A stretch of 64,000 nt of DNA from Burkholderia sp. 9120 (GCF_000745015.1 NZ_JQNA01000001.1:1054001-1118000); one strand, 5' to 3'. Positions 23,292 to 32,327 are shown, numbered from the stretch's first letter. Numbers and translations are program-made. Notes: a model not told the origin generated them from the letters alone.

Positions 23292-24992
23292 TTATTGGTT
23301 TTGCTTACCCTTCTTCGCGCTGGCCGCGGTCTTCGGGCGGCTATCCGCCGCGGCCTTCGACGCCTTGCTGGACGTGGAAGCCGATACCTTCGTCACTTTG
23401 CCCTTGCTGGCGACGGACGCTGTCGGCTTGCTGACCTTCCCTACCGGCTCGGAGACTTTCACCACGGGCGAGCGGCCACGACCTCTCTTCTTATCGTAAC
23501 GCGAATCGCTGCGGGTGTCCGCGACGCGGGTGCCGATCTTCTCGACGCCACCGCCTTGCACGTTGGTCGCGATCGCTTCCGGACCGGGCTCGCTCGGCAT
23601 GGCCTTGCCGACCGGCACGTGCAGCACGATCACCTGGCCGCGCGACACGCCGTCGCGATGCGTACGATTCCACGCCTTCAACTGGCCGACCGAGACGCCG
23701 TAACGCACGGCGATTGCCGCCATCGACTGATTGCGGCGCACGCGGATCAGCATCTTGCGGGTGTCGGGGACATCCGGCTCCATGGCCAGCACCGCGCTTT
23801 CGGCGACGTCGGCGCTGATGTCTTCGTCGTCGTCCGAACCGCGCGGCACGACGATCGTGGAGCCCGGCTTCAGGCGCATGCCGGCCGGAATCTTGTTCAC
23901 TTCCATCAGCGTATCGGCGTCGACGCCGATCTTCTGCGCAATCGCCGCGGGCGCCGCGCGCTCGGTGACCGTGTAGGTGGTCCACGACGACAGCGAGCCG
24001 GAGTACGCCTTCAGATTGCGTTCGAACGCGCTGGCGTTGTCGAACGGCAGCAGGATCTGCGGCTGCGTGGCGCCGAGAATCACCGGCTTCCTGAACGACG
24101 GGTTCAGCGAGCGGAACTCGTCGGGAGAAAGATTCGCGAGCTTGGCGGCCATTTCCACATCGATATCGTGCGAGGTGGTCACCGTCACGAAATACGGGTG
24201 GTTCGGAATCGGCGGCAGCGTGAGCCCGTACATCTGCGGGTTCATGATGATGTTCTTCACCGCCTGCAGCTTCGGCACGTAATTGCGTGTCTCGTTCGGC
24301 ATGCGCAGGCTGAGGTAGTCGGTGGGCAAGCCCGCCGCTTCGTTGCGGGCGATCGCGCGCTGCACGTTGCCCTCACCCCAGTTGTACGCGGCGAGCGCGA
24401 GTTGCCAGTCGCCGAACATGTCATGCAGATTCGACAGATAGTCGAGCGCGGCGCTGGTCGACGCCAGCACGTCGCGGCGCTCGTCCTGCCACATGTTCTG
24501 CTTGAGGTTGTAGGTGCGGCCGGTGCCCGGCATGAACTGCCACATGCCGGCCGCCTTCGCCACCGACAACGCCTGCGGGCTATACGCCGATTCGATGAAC
24601 GGCAGCAGCGCGAGCTCGGTCGGCATATGGCGCGCTTCGAGCTCTTCGACGATGTGGTACAGGTATTTCTGCGAGCGCTCGGTCATGCGCTGCACGTAGT
24701 CGGGACGCTGCACGTACCAGTTGACCTGCATGTCGACGAGGTCGGTCTGCAAATCCGGCATCTGGAAACCACGCCGAATACGGCCCCACAGATCGGCGTC
24801 CGCGCTCGTCAGCTGAGTGACCGAGCCCTGGTCGACGTTGATCGTCTCTTTGGCGGTGGCTGTCTTGCGAAGGGCGTCGGAGACTGCTTGCTGACTGGCG
24901 GGATTATTGGCGGAAGAACTATTCGTCGCTGGTCCCTGACTCGCGCAGGCGGCGAGTGTTAGGACCAACAACGCACTAAAGATAAATCGCAT
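23292..24992 (-). CDS. mltD: Membrane-bound lytic murein transglycosylase D, lipoprotein
   Basis: Cleaves the MurNAc-GlcNAc bond of peptidoglycan to form 1,6-anhydro-MurNAc ends; anchored in the outer membrane. From the ATG at 24992 the protein has 566 residues: a lipoprotein signal peptide with lipobox LAAC (Cys16), an SLT domain with catalytic Glu134 (PFIESAYSPQ, then AAGMWQFMPGTG), and LysM-like repeats in the C-terminal half (around RAAPAAIAQKIGVDADTLMEVN and MAAIAVRYGVSVGQLKAWN). A Lys/Ser/Ala-rich tail follows. The open frame starts six codons earlier at a GTG, but the signal peptide favours this ATG. Confidence 0.93.
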   Translation of the reverse strand: MRFIFSALLVLTLAACASQGPATNSSSANNPASQQAVSDALRKTATAKETINVDQGSVTQLTSADADLWGRIRRGFQMPDLQTDLVDMQVNWYVQRPDYVQRMTERSQKYLYHIVEELEARHMPTELALLPFIESAYSPQALSVAKAAGMWQFMPGTGRTYNLKQNMWQDERRDVLASTSAALDYLSNLHDMFGDWQLALAAYNWGEGNVQRAIARNEAAGLPTDYLSLRMPNETRNYVPKLQAVKNIIMNPQMYGLTLPPIPNHPYFVTVTTSHDIDVEMAAKLANLSPDEFRSLNPSFRKPVILGATQPQILLPFDNASAFERNLKAYSGSLSSWTTYTVTERAAPAAIAQKIGVDADTLMEVNKIPAGMRLKPGSTIVVPRGSDDDEDISADVAESAVLAMEPDVPDTRKMLIRVRRNQSMAAIAVRYGVSVGQLKAWNRTHRDGVSRGQVIVLHVPVGKAMPSEPGPEAIATNVQGGGVEKIGTRVADTRSDSRYDKKRGRGRSPVVKVSEPVGKVSKPTASVASKGKVTKVSASTSSKASKAAADSRPKTAASAKKGKQNQ

Positions 24993-25148
24993 GAACGTCT
25001 CGGCTTCCACAAGGGCTGGAATTTGCAGCCGATAGTACGAAACGGCGACGTTTACGTCAATCTAAAAATACCGAAAAAATCAAGCAAATCTTAGGCTTGG
25101 CGAATTTTTCCGATTCTTCGCGTGAGGAATACCCTTATGCGGGTGCGG

Positions 25149-25940
25149 TCAACGGAAGCGGTTTTTCCATTCGCGCATCAGCGTAAATGCGGCGAGTCGA
25201 TCGGGCACTTTTTCATGCAATTGATCTTGCAGGCTCGCCTGGACCGCCGGTTCGTCGGCGCGTAAAAACGGATTCACCGCGCGTTCATGGGCAATCGTGG
25301 TCGGCAGCGTGGGCACGTGACGCGCCCGCAACTCGGTCGCTTTGTCGCGCCAGGCCTGCAGCTCGGCGTTGTCCGGCTCGCACGCGAGCGCGAAGCGGAT
25401 GTTCGACAGCGTGTACTCGTGCGCGCAGTGAACCTCGGTGGCGCCGGGCAGCGCGGCGAGCGCGTCAAGCGACGCCAGCATCTGCTTCGGCGTGCCTTCG
25501 AACAGCCGGCCGCAGCCGCACGCGAACAGCGTGTCGCCGCAAAACACGTGCGGCGTGCCGCGCGGATCGGCCGTCTGGAAATACGCGATGTGGCCGCTCG
25601 TGTGACCGGGCACGTCGAGCACCGTGAAGTCGAGCGCGGGCGCCGCGATCGTGACGCGATCGCCATTTTCAAGACGCTGCGTGAGGTGCTCGATCGCTTC
25701 ACCGGCGGGGCCATAGACGGGTACGGCCTGGCCATTCAGCAGATCGGCCACTCCACCGACATGGTCGTGATGATGGTGCGTGAGTAAAATAGCGCTCAGC
25801 CGCCACCCCCGTTTCGCCAGATACGCGCGCACGGGGGCGGCCTCACCCGGATCGACGACGACCGCGTGATGTCCGTCGGAAACGACCCAGATGTAATTGT
25901 CTTCAAACGCCGGGACCGGTACGTACTCGAGCGCATTCAT
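25149..25940 (-). CDS. gloB: Hydroxyacylglutathione hydrolase (glyoxalase II)
   Basis: Hydrolyses S-lactoylglutathione to lactate and glutathione in methylglyoxal detoxification. The 263-residue metallo-beta-lactamase-fold protein has the di-zinc motif THHHHDHVGG (residues 54-63), the later ligands in DVPGHTSGHIAYF and FCGDTLFACGCGRLFEG, and HCAHEYT. The N terminus MNALEYVPVPAFEDNYIWVV is the family start. It is divergent from the methyltransferase gene, with only 19 bp between the two start codons. Confidence 0.96.
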   Translation of the reverse strand: MNALEYVPVPAFEDNYIWVVSDGHHAVVVDPGEAAPVRAYLAKRGWRLSAILLTHHHHDHVGGVADLLNGQAVPVYGPAGEAIEHLTQRLENGDRVTIAAPALDFTVLDVPGHTSGHIAYFQTADPRGTPHVFCGDTLFACGCGRLFEGTPKQMLASLDALAALPGATEVHCAHEYTLSNIRFALACEPDNAELQAWRDKATELRARHVPTLPTTIAHERAVNPFLRADEPAVQASLQDQLHEKVPDRLAAFTLMREWKNRFR

Positions 25941-25959
25941 AGGCGACGCATTCTTTGAT

Positions 25960-26835
25960 ATGACTGACCGAGCGATTATAGACTGGCCCGCGTGGACCGA
26001 TTCGCCACCTGGCCGCTACGTGCTGGACTGGGAGCAAACCCAGCTCGACCGCGTGGTGTCCGACGTGTTCGGCTACCACGCGCTGCAACTCGGCCTGCCG
26101 CAACTCGACGCCTTGCGCGAGAACCGCATGCCGTGCCGCGGCCTCGTGCTCGACGCCGCGAGCGGTGCGAGCGCGCCCTACTCGTATCCGCGCGGTTTGC
26201 GGCATGGCGGCAATAGCCACTCGGCGAACAACGGCGCGGGTCTGTGGCCCCAGCCCGGGCAAAACGGGCTCGCCGGCCTGCCCGCGCCGGCCGGACGCAG
26301 CGCGGTCTGGTGCGACCTGCTCGACTTGCCGTTCGAAGCTCAAAGCGTCGACCTGATCGTGATGCCGCACACGCTGGAATTCACCAGCGACCCGCACCGG
26401 CTGCTGCGCGAAGCCGAGCGCGTACTGATGCCCGAAGGGCAACTGATCATTCTCGGCTTCAACTCGCTGTCGCTGTGGGGCGCGCGGCAATCGGTCGGCA
26501 AGGTGACCGGGCGGCCGTTCGTGCCCGCCGCCGTCGACCTGATCGCCTTCACGCGGCTCAAAGACTGGATCAAGCTGCTGGGTTTCGACCTTGAACGCGG
26601 GCGCTTCGGCTGCTATCGTCCGCCGCTCGGCAGCGATCAATGGCTGTCCCGCTATGGTTTCATGGAAGCCGCCGGCGACCGCTGGTGGCCGATTTTCGGC
26701 GCCACCTACATGATCAAGGCGATCAAGCGCGTGCGCGGCATGCGGCTCGTCGGTCCGCTGAAAGTGAAGAAACCAGTCCTCGCCGCGGGCCTCGCGCCCG
26801 CCGCCACCCCGAATACACGCAACCACACTCAATGA
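25960..26835 (+). CDS. Class I SAM-dependent methyltransferase, divergent
   Basis: Putative methyltransferase of 291 residues; substrate unknown. The Rossmann strand [14 protein letters not shown] stands where the GxGxG SAM loop is expected but lacks the usual glycines. It is followed by a Gly/Asn/Pro-rich stretch (about residues 75-108), then [23 protein letters not shown], a good match to the motif II-IV region (LPF..SVD.I), and [20 protein letters not shown] (post-III). The ATG at 25960 was chosen because the longer frame runs back through the gloB start. The stop overlaps the rnhA start by 4 bp (ATGA). The gloB-methyltransferase-rnhA-dnaQ order is familiar from Burkholderia relatives. Confidence 0.82.
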   Translation: MTDRAIIDWPAWTDSPPGRYVLDWEQTQLDRVVSDVFGYHALQLGLPQLDALRENRMPCRGLVLDAASGASAPYSYPRGLRHGGNSHSANNGAGLWPQPGQNGLAGLPAPAGRSAVWCDLLDLPFEAQSVDLIVMPHTLEFTSDPHRLLREAERVLMPEGQLIILGFNSLSLWGARQSVGKVTGRPFVPAAVDLIAFTRLKDWIKLLGFDLERGRFGCYRPPLGSDQWLSRYGFMEAAGDRWWPIFGATYMIKAIKRVRGMRLVGPLKVKKPVLAAGLAPAATPNTRNHTQ

Positions 26836-27278
26836 CTTCCGATCTCATCGATATTTATACCGACGGCGCCTGCAAGGGCAATCCCGGCCCCGGCGGCTGG
26901 GGCGCGCTGCTGCGCTTCGGCGACCAGGAAAAAGAACTGTTCGGCGGCGAGCCCAACACCACCAACAACCGCATGGAGTTGATGGGCGTGATCGGCGCGC
27001 TGGAAGCGCTGAAGCGTCCGTGCAAAGCGGTCGTCCACACCGACTCGCAGTACGTACAGAAAGGCATTAGCGAGTGGATTCACGGCTGGAAGAAGAAAGG
27101 CTGGATCACCGCCGCCAAGCAGCCGGTGAAGAACGCCGATCTGTGGAAACGGCTCGACGCGCTCGTCGCGCAACACGAAATCGAATGGCGCTGGGTCCGT
27201 GGGCACAATGGGCATCCGGAAAACGAGCGCGCCGATCAACTGGCCAATCGCGGCGTCGCGTCGCTCACGCAGGCGTGA
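26832..27278 (+). CDS. rnhA: Ribonuclease HI
   Basis: Degrades the RNA strand of RNA-DNA hybrids. The 148-residue product contains all catalytic carboxylates: D11 ([16 protein letters not shown]), E49 (NNRMELMG), D71 (HTDSQY) and D135 (NERADQLA), plus the flap His125 ([11 protein letters not shown]). It starts at the ATG overlapping the methyltransferase stop; a longer in-frame extension back to 26640 lies inside that gene and is rejected. dnaQ follows after 98 bp, the neighbour also found in E. coli (there divergent). Confidence 0.97.
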   Translation: MTSDLIDIYTDGACKGNPGPGGWGALLRFGDQEKELFGGEPNTTNNRMELMGVIGALEALKRPCKAVVHTDSQYVQKGISEWIHGWKKKGWITAAKQPVKNADLWKRLDALVAQHEIEWRWVRGHNGHPENERADQLANRGVASLTQA

Positions 27279-27376
27279 CGACGGCTGCGATGCGTGTGCG
27301 CGGAGCGCACGTGCACCCTTCCCGCCTGATTTTTTCGCGGCAATTTTTTTCGAATTTTGAAGCAGGCTAAACCGAC

Positions 27377-28111
27377 ATGCGTCAACTCATCCTCGATACC
27401 GAAACCACCGGCCTGAATGCGCGCACCGGCGACCGGATTCTCGAACTCGGCTGCGTCGAAATGGTGAACCGCCGGTTGACGGGCAACAACCTGCACTTCT
27501 ACATCAACCCGGAACGTGACAGCGATCCGGGCGCGCTGGCCGTGCACGGCTTGACCACCGAATTCCTCAGCGACAAGCCGAAGTTCGCCGAGATCGCCGA
27601 TCAGATTCGCGACTTCATTCAGGACGCGGAACTGATCATTCACAACGCGCCGTTCGACATCGGCTTTCTCGATGCCGAGTTCGCGCTGCTCGGGTTGCCG
27701 CCGGTCAGAACCTATTGCGGCGAGATCATCGACACCTTGGCGCGCGCCAAGCAGATGTTCCCCGGCAAGCGTAATTCGCTCGACGCGCTGTGCGACCGTT
27801 TCGGCGTCAGCAACGCGCACCGTACGCTGCACGGCGCGCTGCTCGACTCGGAACTGCTCGCGGAAGTCTATCTGGCGATGACGCGCGGCCAGGAGAGCCT
27901 CGTCATCGACATGCTCGGCGACTCGCACGGCGGGGGTGACGCGCATGCCCCGCGCGTCGCGTTCGAATCGCTCGATCTGGTCGTGGTCGCCGCCAGCGAC
28001 GACGAACTCGCCGCGCACCAGGCGGTGCTCGACGGTCTCGACAAAGCGGTCAAAGGTACGAGCGTTTGGCGCCTCGAACCGACGCCGTCCGCGGATGAGC
28101 AAACCGCTTAA
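27377..28111 (+). CDS. dnaQ: DNA polymerase III epsilon subunit (proofreading exonuclease)
   Basis: 3'-5' exonuclease subunit of the replicative polymerase core. The 244-residue protein has ExoI LDTETTGL (D7, E9), ExoII HNAPFDIGFLDAEF and ExoIII in the form HGALLDSELL (the HxAxxD proofreading type). The C-terminal 65 residues form the linker and the polymerase alpha-binding tail. It is the last gene of the plus-strand cluster, ending 48 bp before tRNA-Val. Confidence 0.96.
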   Translation: MRQLILDTETTGLNARTGDRILELGCVEMVNRRLTGNNLHFYINPERDSDPGALAVHGLTTEFLSDKPKFAEIADQIRDFIQDAELIIHNAPFDIGFLDAEFALLGLPPVRTYCGEIIDTLARAKQMFPGKRNSLDALCDRFGVSNAHRTLHGALLDSELLAEVYLAMTRGQESLVIDMLGDSHGGGDAHAPRVAFESLDLVVVAASDDELAAHQAVLDGLDKAVKGTSVWRLEPTPSADEQTA

Positions 28112-28118
28112 AAAGTAC

Positions 28119-28147
28119 TAGACGAGCCTTAAAATCCCTGACATAAT
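28119..28147 (+). promoter_or_regulatory. Predicted promoter of tRNA-Val
   Basis: TAGACG (28119-28124), 17 bp, CATAAT (28142-28147), ending 12 bp before the tRNA gene. Confidence 0.5.
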
Positions 28148-28159
28148 TCGGCTCTCTTC

Positions 28160-28234
28160 GGGTGGTTAGCTCAGCGGTAGAGCACTGCCTTCACACGGCA
28201 GGGGTCACTGGTTCGATCCCAGTACTACCCACCA
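28160..28234 (+). tRNA. tRNA-Val (anticodon CAC)
   Basis: 75 nt including an encoded CCA. The acceptor stem GGGTGGT pairs with ACTACCC (one G-U). The D arm is AGCTCAGCGGTAGAGC, and the anticodon stem CTGCC/GGCAG frames loop TTCACAC, giving anticodon CAC, which reads GUG. The T arm is CTGGTTCGATCCCAG. A rho-independent terminator follows 30 bp later. Confidence 0.96.
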
Positions 28235-28264
28235 GAATTTTGGTGTGTCGATCACCGAAGATAA

Positions 28265-28297
28265 AAGGGCTTACGCAGCAATGCGTAAGCCCTTTTT
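28265..28297 (+). terminator. Terminator of tRNA-Val
   Basis: 13-bp perfect stem AAGGGCTTACGCA (28265-28277) with complement at 28282-28294 and GCAA tetraloop, followed by a short T run. Confidence 0.85.
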
Positions 28298-28704
28298 CAA
28301 TTGGTCTCTCGGGTTCGGACGAGACGTTGTTTTGAAGCGCTCGCATTGCAAGGCTTCGCCGTCAATACCGAATCTTCGTACGATTGCGGCGGCCAAATAC
28401 TGCTGATATAGTTGGTTTTCGGGCAATCGCCCGCTCTTCTTTCTCCACCTCACCAACCTCAGGGAGGCGTCACATGTTCAGCATGCATCTCGCTTTCCTC
28501 GGCATGGTTTCGCGAGCGTTTTCGCGACCGTAACGGTCGCCACTACGTCGCTCACGCGGTTTGGCCTGAACAGGTACGCCGCGCAATTTCCAGACAGTCC
28601 GTAGTCCCGTTGCCGGTTCGATTCGTTCCGACGCGGATTAACTGTCTCTTCCTTTCGCTTCTGACTGGAACCCCGGTGCGCTCGCGCGCCATCGGGTTGT
28701 GGCA
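28298..28704 (+). other. Leader region of the ABC exporter, no conventional gene
   Basis: About 400 bp without a convincing long gene. The only notable elements are a 19-codon ORF with a strong Shine-Dalgarno (listed separately) and the hairpin at its end. Longer open frames here on either strand have compositions unlike proteins (Arg/Ser/Cys-rich) and are taken as chance. Confidence 0.5.
28474..28533 (+). CDS. Possible 19-residue leader peptide upstream of an ABC exporter
   Basis: ATG at 28474, stop TAA at 28531-28533, product MFSMHLAFLGMVSRAFSRP. AGGGAGG (28461-28467) lies 6 bp before the ATG, one of the best ribosome-binding sites in this part of the window. The stop codon forms the loop of a perfect 7-bp hairpin (GCGACCG 28524-28530, CGGTCGC 28534-28540). 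The peptide begins with a short hydrophobic stretch and ends in Arg/Pro. This layout suggests a regulatory leader peptide or a very small membrane peptide; it could also be a chance ORF. It starts 231 bp before the exporter. Confidence 0.4.
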   Translation: MFSMHLAFLGMVSRAFSRP

Positions 28705-30582
28705 ATGACTAAAAAGAAACTCGACTTTCGTGGACAAGCCTTCAAGGACGTCCTCGGCTTTACCTTCCTTCACTGGGCGAAGCAGCCCTGGCGCGTCTGC
28801 GTCATCACGGCGCTGGTGCTGCTCTCTGCATTGGCCGACGTGCTCACGCCGCTGTTCGCCGGGCGCCTCGTCGAAGCGATCGCGTCCGGTTCGGCACACG
28901 ACGCGCTCGCGTGGCAAGCGGCGGTCACGGCCTTCTGCGTGCTCGCCGCGCTGGGTCTCGGTGCTACGCTGCTGAGGCAAGGCGTGTACTTCAACATCAT
29001 CCGGCTTTCGTTGAGGATGATGAGCGAGATCGCGGCGAACGCGTTTCATCGCGTGCAGCGCTTTTCGACCGACTGGCACGCCAACAGCTTCGCCGGCTCC
29101 ACGGTCCGCAAGATCACGCGCGGCATGTGGGCGCTCGACCTGCTCAACGACACGCTGCTCATCGCGCTGCTCCCGTCCATGGTGATGCTGATGGGCGCCA
29201 CCTTCCTGCTCGGCTGGCGCTGGCCGATGATGGGCGCGGTGGTCGGTATCGGCTCGGTGCTGTACATCGCGGTGACCGTGGCGCTGTCGCTCGGCTTCGT
29301 GGCGCCGGCCGCGCGTCTCGCGAATGCGTGGGACACGCGCATGGGCGGCGCGCTCGCCGACGCGGTCAGTTGCAACGGCGTGGTCAAAGCGTTCGGCGCG
29401 GAAGATCGCGAGGAAGCACTGCTGGCGCGCGTGATCGACAAGTGGCGCCATCGCACGCGTCGCACGTGGATGCGCGGCACGATCAACGGCGGCGTACAGG
29501 GCGGCATGCTGGTGGCGATCCAGGCTTCGATTCTCGGCGTCGCGCTGCTGCTGTGGGCGCGCGGCGAGGCGGGGGTGGGCGACATCACGTTCGCGCTGAC
29601 CATGTTCTTCATGTTGCAGGGGTATCTGCGCGAAGTCGGGATGCACATCCGCAATCTGCAACGCTCGGTCAACGACATGGAAGAACTGGTCTCGCTGGAC
29701 AGCCAGCCGCTCGGTATCGAAGACCATCCCGGCGCGGGTTCGATCGCGATCGGCAAGGGCGAGATCCGCTTCGAGCACGTCACGTTCCACTACGGTGCGA
29801 GCGGCCGGCCGCTGTACGACAACTTCTCCGTGCGTATCGCGCCGGGTGAACGCATCGGACTGGTCGGGCATTCGGGCTCGGGGAAGACGACCTTCATCAA
29901 GCTGATCCAGCGGCTCTACGACATTTCGGGTGGCCGGATCACGATCGACGGTCAGGATATCGCCGGGGTGCGGCAAGCGTCGTTGCGCAGCCAGATCGCG
30001 ATCGTTCAGCAGGAGCCGGTTCTGTTCCACCGGTCGCTGGCGGAGAACATCGCGTATGCACGGCCCGGCGCGAGTCGCGCCGAGATCGAGCGGGCCGCGC
30101 GGCTCGCGAGCGCGCACGACTTCATCGTCGAGCTGCCGAACGGTTACGACACGCTGGTCGGTGAACGAGGCGTCAAGCTGTCGGGGGGTGAACGTCAGCG
30201 GGTGGCGATTGCACGCGCGTTTCTCGCCGACGCGCCGATCCTCATTCTGGACGAAGCGACATCGAGCCTCGACAGTGAAAGCGAAGTGCTGATCCAGCGC
30301 GCCATGGAGCGGCTGATGACGGGCCGCACCACGCTGGTGGTCGCGCATCGTCTGTCTACCGTGCGGGCGCTCGACCGGTTGCTCGTGCTGGACAAGGGCA
30401 AGGTCATCGAGGAAGGCAGTCACGAAACGCTGATCAGGCTCGAGAATGGCCTCTACCGGCGGCTGTTCGAACGTCAGGCGCTGGAGTTGATCAAGGGTCT
30501 GGGCGAGTCGGACATCATGCTGGACGGTGCCGGCAGCAGGGCTAACCGAACCGATGATTCCAGCTTGCTGGTCGGGAAGTAA
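28705..30582 (+). CDS. ABC exporter, fused permease-ATPase (MsbA/MDR type)
   Basis: Half-transporter of 625 residues expected to dimerise in the inner membrane. Residues 30-310 hold about six membrane segments. The C-terminal ATPase has Walker A GHSGSGKTTF, Q loop IAIVQQEPVLF, signature LSGGERQRVAIARAF, Walker B ILILDEATSSLDSES and the switch His in VVAHRLSTV. The substrate is unknown; lipid, glycan or drug export are all possible. The ATG at 28705 is preferred to a GTG two codons earlier. The last 35 residues form a polar tail. The gene stands alone behind a long leader. Confidence 0.9.
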   Translation: MTKKKLDFRGQAFKDVLGFTFLHWAKQPWRVCVITALVLLSALADVLTPLFAGRLVEAIASGSAHDALAWQAAVTAFCVLAALGLGATLLRQGVYFNIIRLSLRMMSEIAANAFHRVQRFSTDWHANSFAGSTVRKITRGMWALDLLNDTLLIALLPSMVMLMGATFLLGWRWPMMGAVVGIGSVLYIAVTVALSLGFVAPAARLANAWDTRMGGALADAVSCNGVVKAFGAEDREEALLARVIDKWRHRTRRTWMRGTINGGVQGGMLVAIQASILGVALLLWARGEAGVGDITFALTMFFMLQGYLREVGMHIRNLQRSVNDMEELVSLDSQPLGIEDHPGAGSIAIGKGEIRFEHVTFHYGASGRPLYDNFSVRIAPGERIGLVGHSGSGKTTFIKLIQRLYDISGGRITIDGQDIAGVRQASLRSQIAIVQQEPVLFHRSLAENIAYARPGASRAEIERAARLASAHDFIVELPNGYDTLVGERGVKLSGGERQRVAIARAFLADAPILILDEATSSLDSESEVLIQRAMERLMTGRTTLVVAHRLSTVRALDRLLVLDKGKVIEEGSHETLIRLENGLYRRLFERQALELIKGLGESDIMLDGAGSRANRTDDSSLLVGK

Positions 30583-30679
30583 ATAGCAGCAAATGGGTGG
30601 GACGCCAGGCAGAAGCCGTCGCTAACCGGCGCTTTATTCCGGCGTTCCTCCTACACCCATCACTTCAAATCACCGCACC

Positions 30680-31144
30680 TCACACCACGCCCGCCGGCAG
30701 GCCAATACCGCGCGCCATGCCGGTCGCGGCAAACACCATCAACACCAGCAGCACGGTCTGAATCACGCTGTAGCGCGCATACGAACGCGCCTTGCGCAGA
30801 TCCGGCGGCACGCCGTTCCGGACCGCCGCGCGCCAGCGCAGCAACGCAAGCATGGAAGGCACTTCGAGGATAAGAATCACCACCAGCAGCGTCATCTTCA
30901 CGTGGAAGAGCGGCTCGTGGAGATAGTAATCGGCGCCCTTCTCGTAACCGCCGAAAGCGCGCATCAAGCCAGTCACGATCAACACCAGTGCAGACAGGCC
31001 CCAGCGCGTATCGGCGCGGAACACGGAGCGCAAGGCAGCGGGTACGGCGGCGCGGCGCAGCGCCCAGGTGCGCCGCAGAATCGACGCGAGCGCAAAACCA
31101 TAAGCGAGCAGATGAAGGGCGGCAAGCAACCAGCGAACCAGCAT
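30680..31144 (-). CDS. DUF2214-type membrane protein
   Basis: Inner-membrane protein of unknown function, 154 residues with four hydrophobic segments (about 1-25, 45-65, 80-105 and 128-150). The pattern YYLHEPLFHVKMTLL after the second segment is characteristic of DUF2214. AGGAG lies 6 bp before the ATG at 31144, which fixes the start; the frame otherwise continues 46 codons upstream without support. It is convergent with the ABC exporter gene. Confidence 0.85.
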   Translation of the reverse strand: MLVRWLLAALHLLAYGFALASILRRTWALRRAAVPAALRSVFRADTRWGLSALVLIVTGLMRAFGGYEKGADYYLHEPLFHVKMTLLVVILILEVPSMLALLRWRAAVRNGVPPDLRKARSYARYSVIQTVLLVLMVFAATGMARGIGLPAGVV

Positions 31145-31295
31145 GGCGACTCCTGGAAAAGACGCAATACGATCGTTGTACGTCTGACTCGCCCGTCGTG
31201 AAGCGCCGGGCGGCATGACGTCATTATCGACTAATGCTGACTTTACGATGCGCACGCCGGCCACCGGTGTGGCCGACTGCACAGAGCTTACGGGA

Positions 31296-32150
31296 TCAAA
31301 CCTGCCGCAAGGAAGTGTCGAGTGCTCGAGCGGCGACGCGATCGCCTTCGGTCGTCAACGCGGCGCGAAATACGGTTTGCCGGTTGTGACCCGCGGCGGC
31401 CGGCGAATCCCACAGCAATTCGATCTTCGGACGGCGGCCGAAAATGCCCCGCGTCATCGCGGGAGCGGCGGCCGATCCAAGCGACGCAGCCGCGCCGCCC
31501 GGCTCGCCGGCCGCGCTGAAGGCCACCACCGGCGTCGGCGTCGGCGTTACGCGGGCGTCCTGCCCCAGCGCCCAGCGCACGGACAATTCGCGCGCGTCGT
31601 ACTGACCGACCTTGCGACGCTCGGCCCACACGATCACGGTGCGCGTGGCCGGATCGAGCGCGACCGCGTAGCGGCCAATCGCGAAACGGCGCGCGGCGAT
31701 ATTGGTTCGCCACAACGCGCGCGGGCGGCAGATCCACACCACCGCCGCATACAACGCCGGCGCGACGAGCAGCCAGCCGTTGGTGGAGGCCACCGCTTGC
31801 GCCGCGCGCCGCCAGCCGGCGCTCGCCGCAAAGGCGCCGACCGACCAGACCGCAAACAGCAAACCGAGGAAAGCAAACAGACGCACTGCTTGCCGCAGCC
31901 ATTGCGGCAGCGGATGAAGCGGTCGCTCGGCCACGGCGCGCGCGCCGGGCAGAAAGATCAACAGGAACAGGAACACCAGGTTGATACACGCCCACGGCGA
32001 CGACACCATCGCCGACAACGACGCGCTCAGGTCCATCTGCGCCATCGAAAAAAGCCAGCGAGCCAGCAGCACGAGACCGACGGCGCGCAACGCGAAAATC
32101 GTTCCGGCGCCAGGCGCCGCGTTCGCACGCGTCTCTTTCGTTCTCGCCAA
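31296..32150 (-). CDS. Membrane protein of unknown function
   Basis: I do not recognise a family. From the proposed TTG start (32150) it has 284 residues. Four hydrophobic segments fill the N-terminal half (ALRAVGLVLLARWLFSM, ACINLVFLFLLIFLPGA, LFAFLGLLFAVWSVGAFAA, LLVAPALYAAVVWICRP). A soluble, Ala-rich C-terminal region of about 130 residues follows. AGGAGG sits 5 bp before this TTG. The frame is open up to an ATG at 32201, but that ATG has no Shine-Dalgarno and would add an RRRRR tract. A second long frame on the same strand over this stretch is Arg/Gly-rich and is not a gene. Confidence 0.65.
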   Translation of the reverse strand: MARTKETRANAAPGAGTIFALRAVGLVLLARWLFSMAQMDLSASLSAMVSSPWACINLVFLFLLIFLPGARAVAERPLHPLPQWLRQAVRLFAFLGLLFAVWSVGAFAASAGWRRAAQAVASTNGWLLVAPALYAAVVWICRPRALWRTNIAARRFAIGRYAVALDPATRTVIVWAERRKVGQYDARELSVRWALGQDARVTPTPTPVVAFSAAGEPGGAAASLGSAAAPAMTRGIFGRRPKIELLWDSPAAAGHNRQTVFRAALTTEGDRVAARALDTSLRQV

Positions 32151-32290
32151 GGCATCCTCCTGTCGTCGGCGGCGCCGCAGCCAAATTTGCGGCACGGCCA
32201 TTATAGGGATATTACGGAGAGTGGCTCATTCTTGCCGCCCCGAAAACCCCACTTTCCATCGCTTGTCGCAAAAAACGCGGCGCGCATGCA

Positions 32291-32327
32291 ACAACGCCCC
32301 GCGAGCGGTTAGCGCGCGAGGCGTTGT
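32291..32327 (-). other. Hairpin after the glycosyltransferase
   Basis: ACAACGCC (32291-32298) pairs with GGCGTTGT (32320-32327), with further CCGCG/CGCG pairing inside. It lies 128 bp past the glycosyltransferase stop and has no U run. The 253-bp gap 32202-32454 holds nothing else I can identify. Confidence 0.45.

Noticed and set aside
31288..32184. Second long minus-strand frame over the unassigned membrane protein
   Set aside because: Composition is Arg/Gly/Cys-rich without hydrophobic segments; the overlapping frame has clear membrane helices and a good ribosome-binding site.
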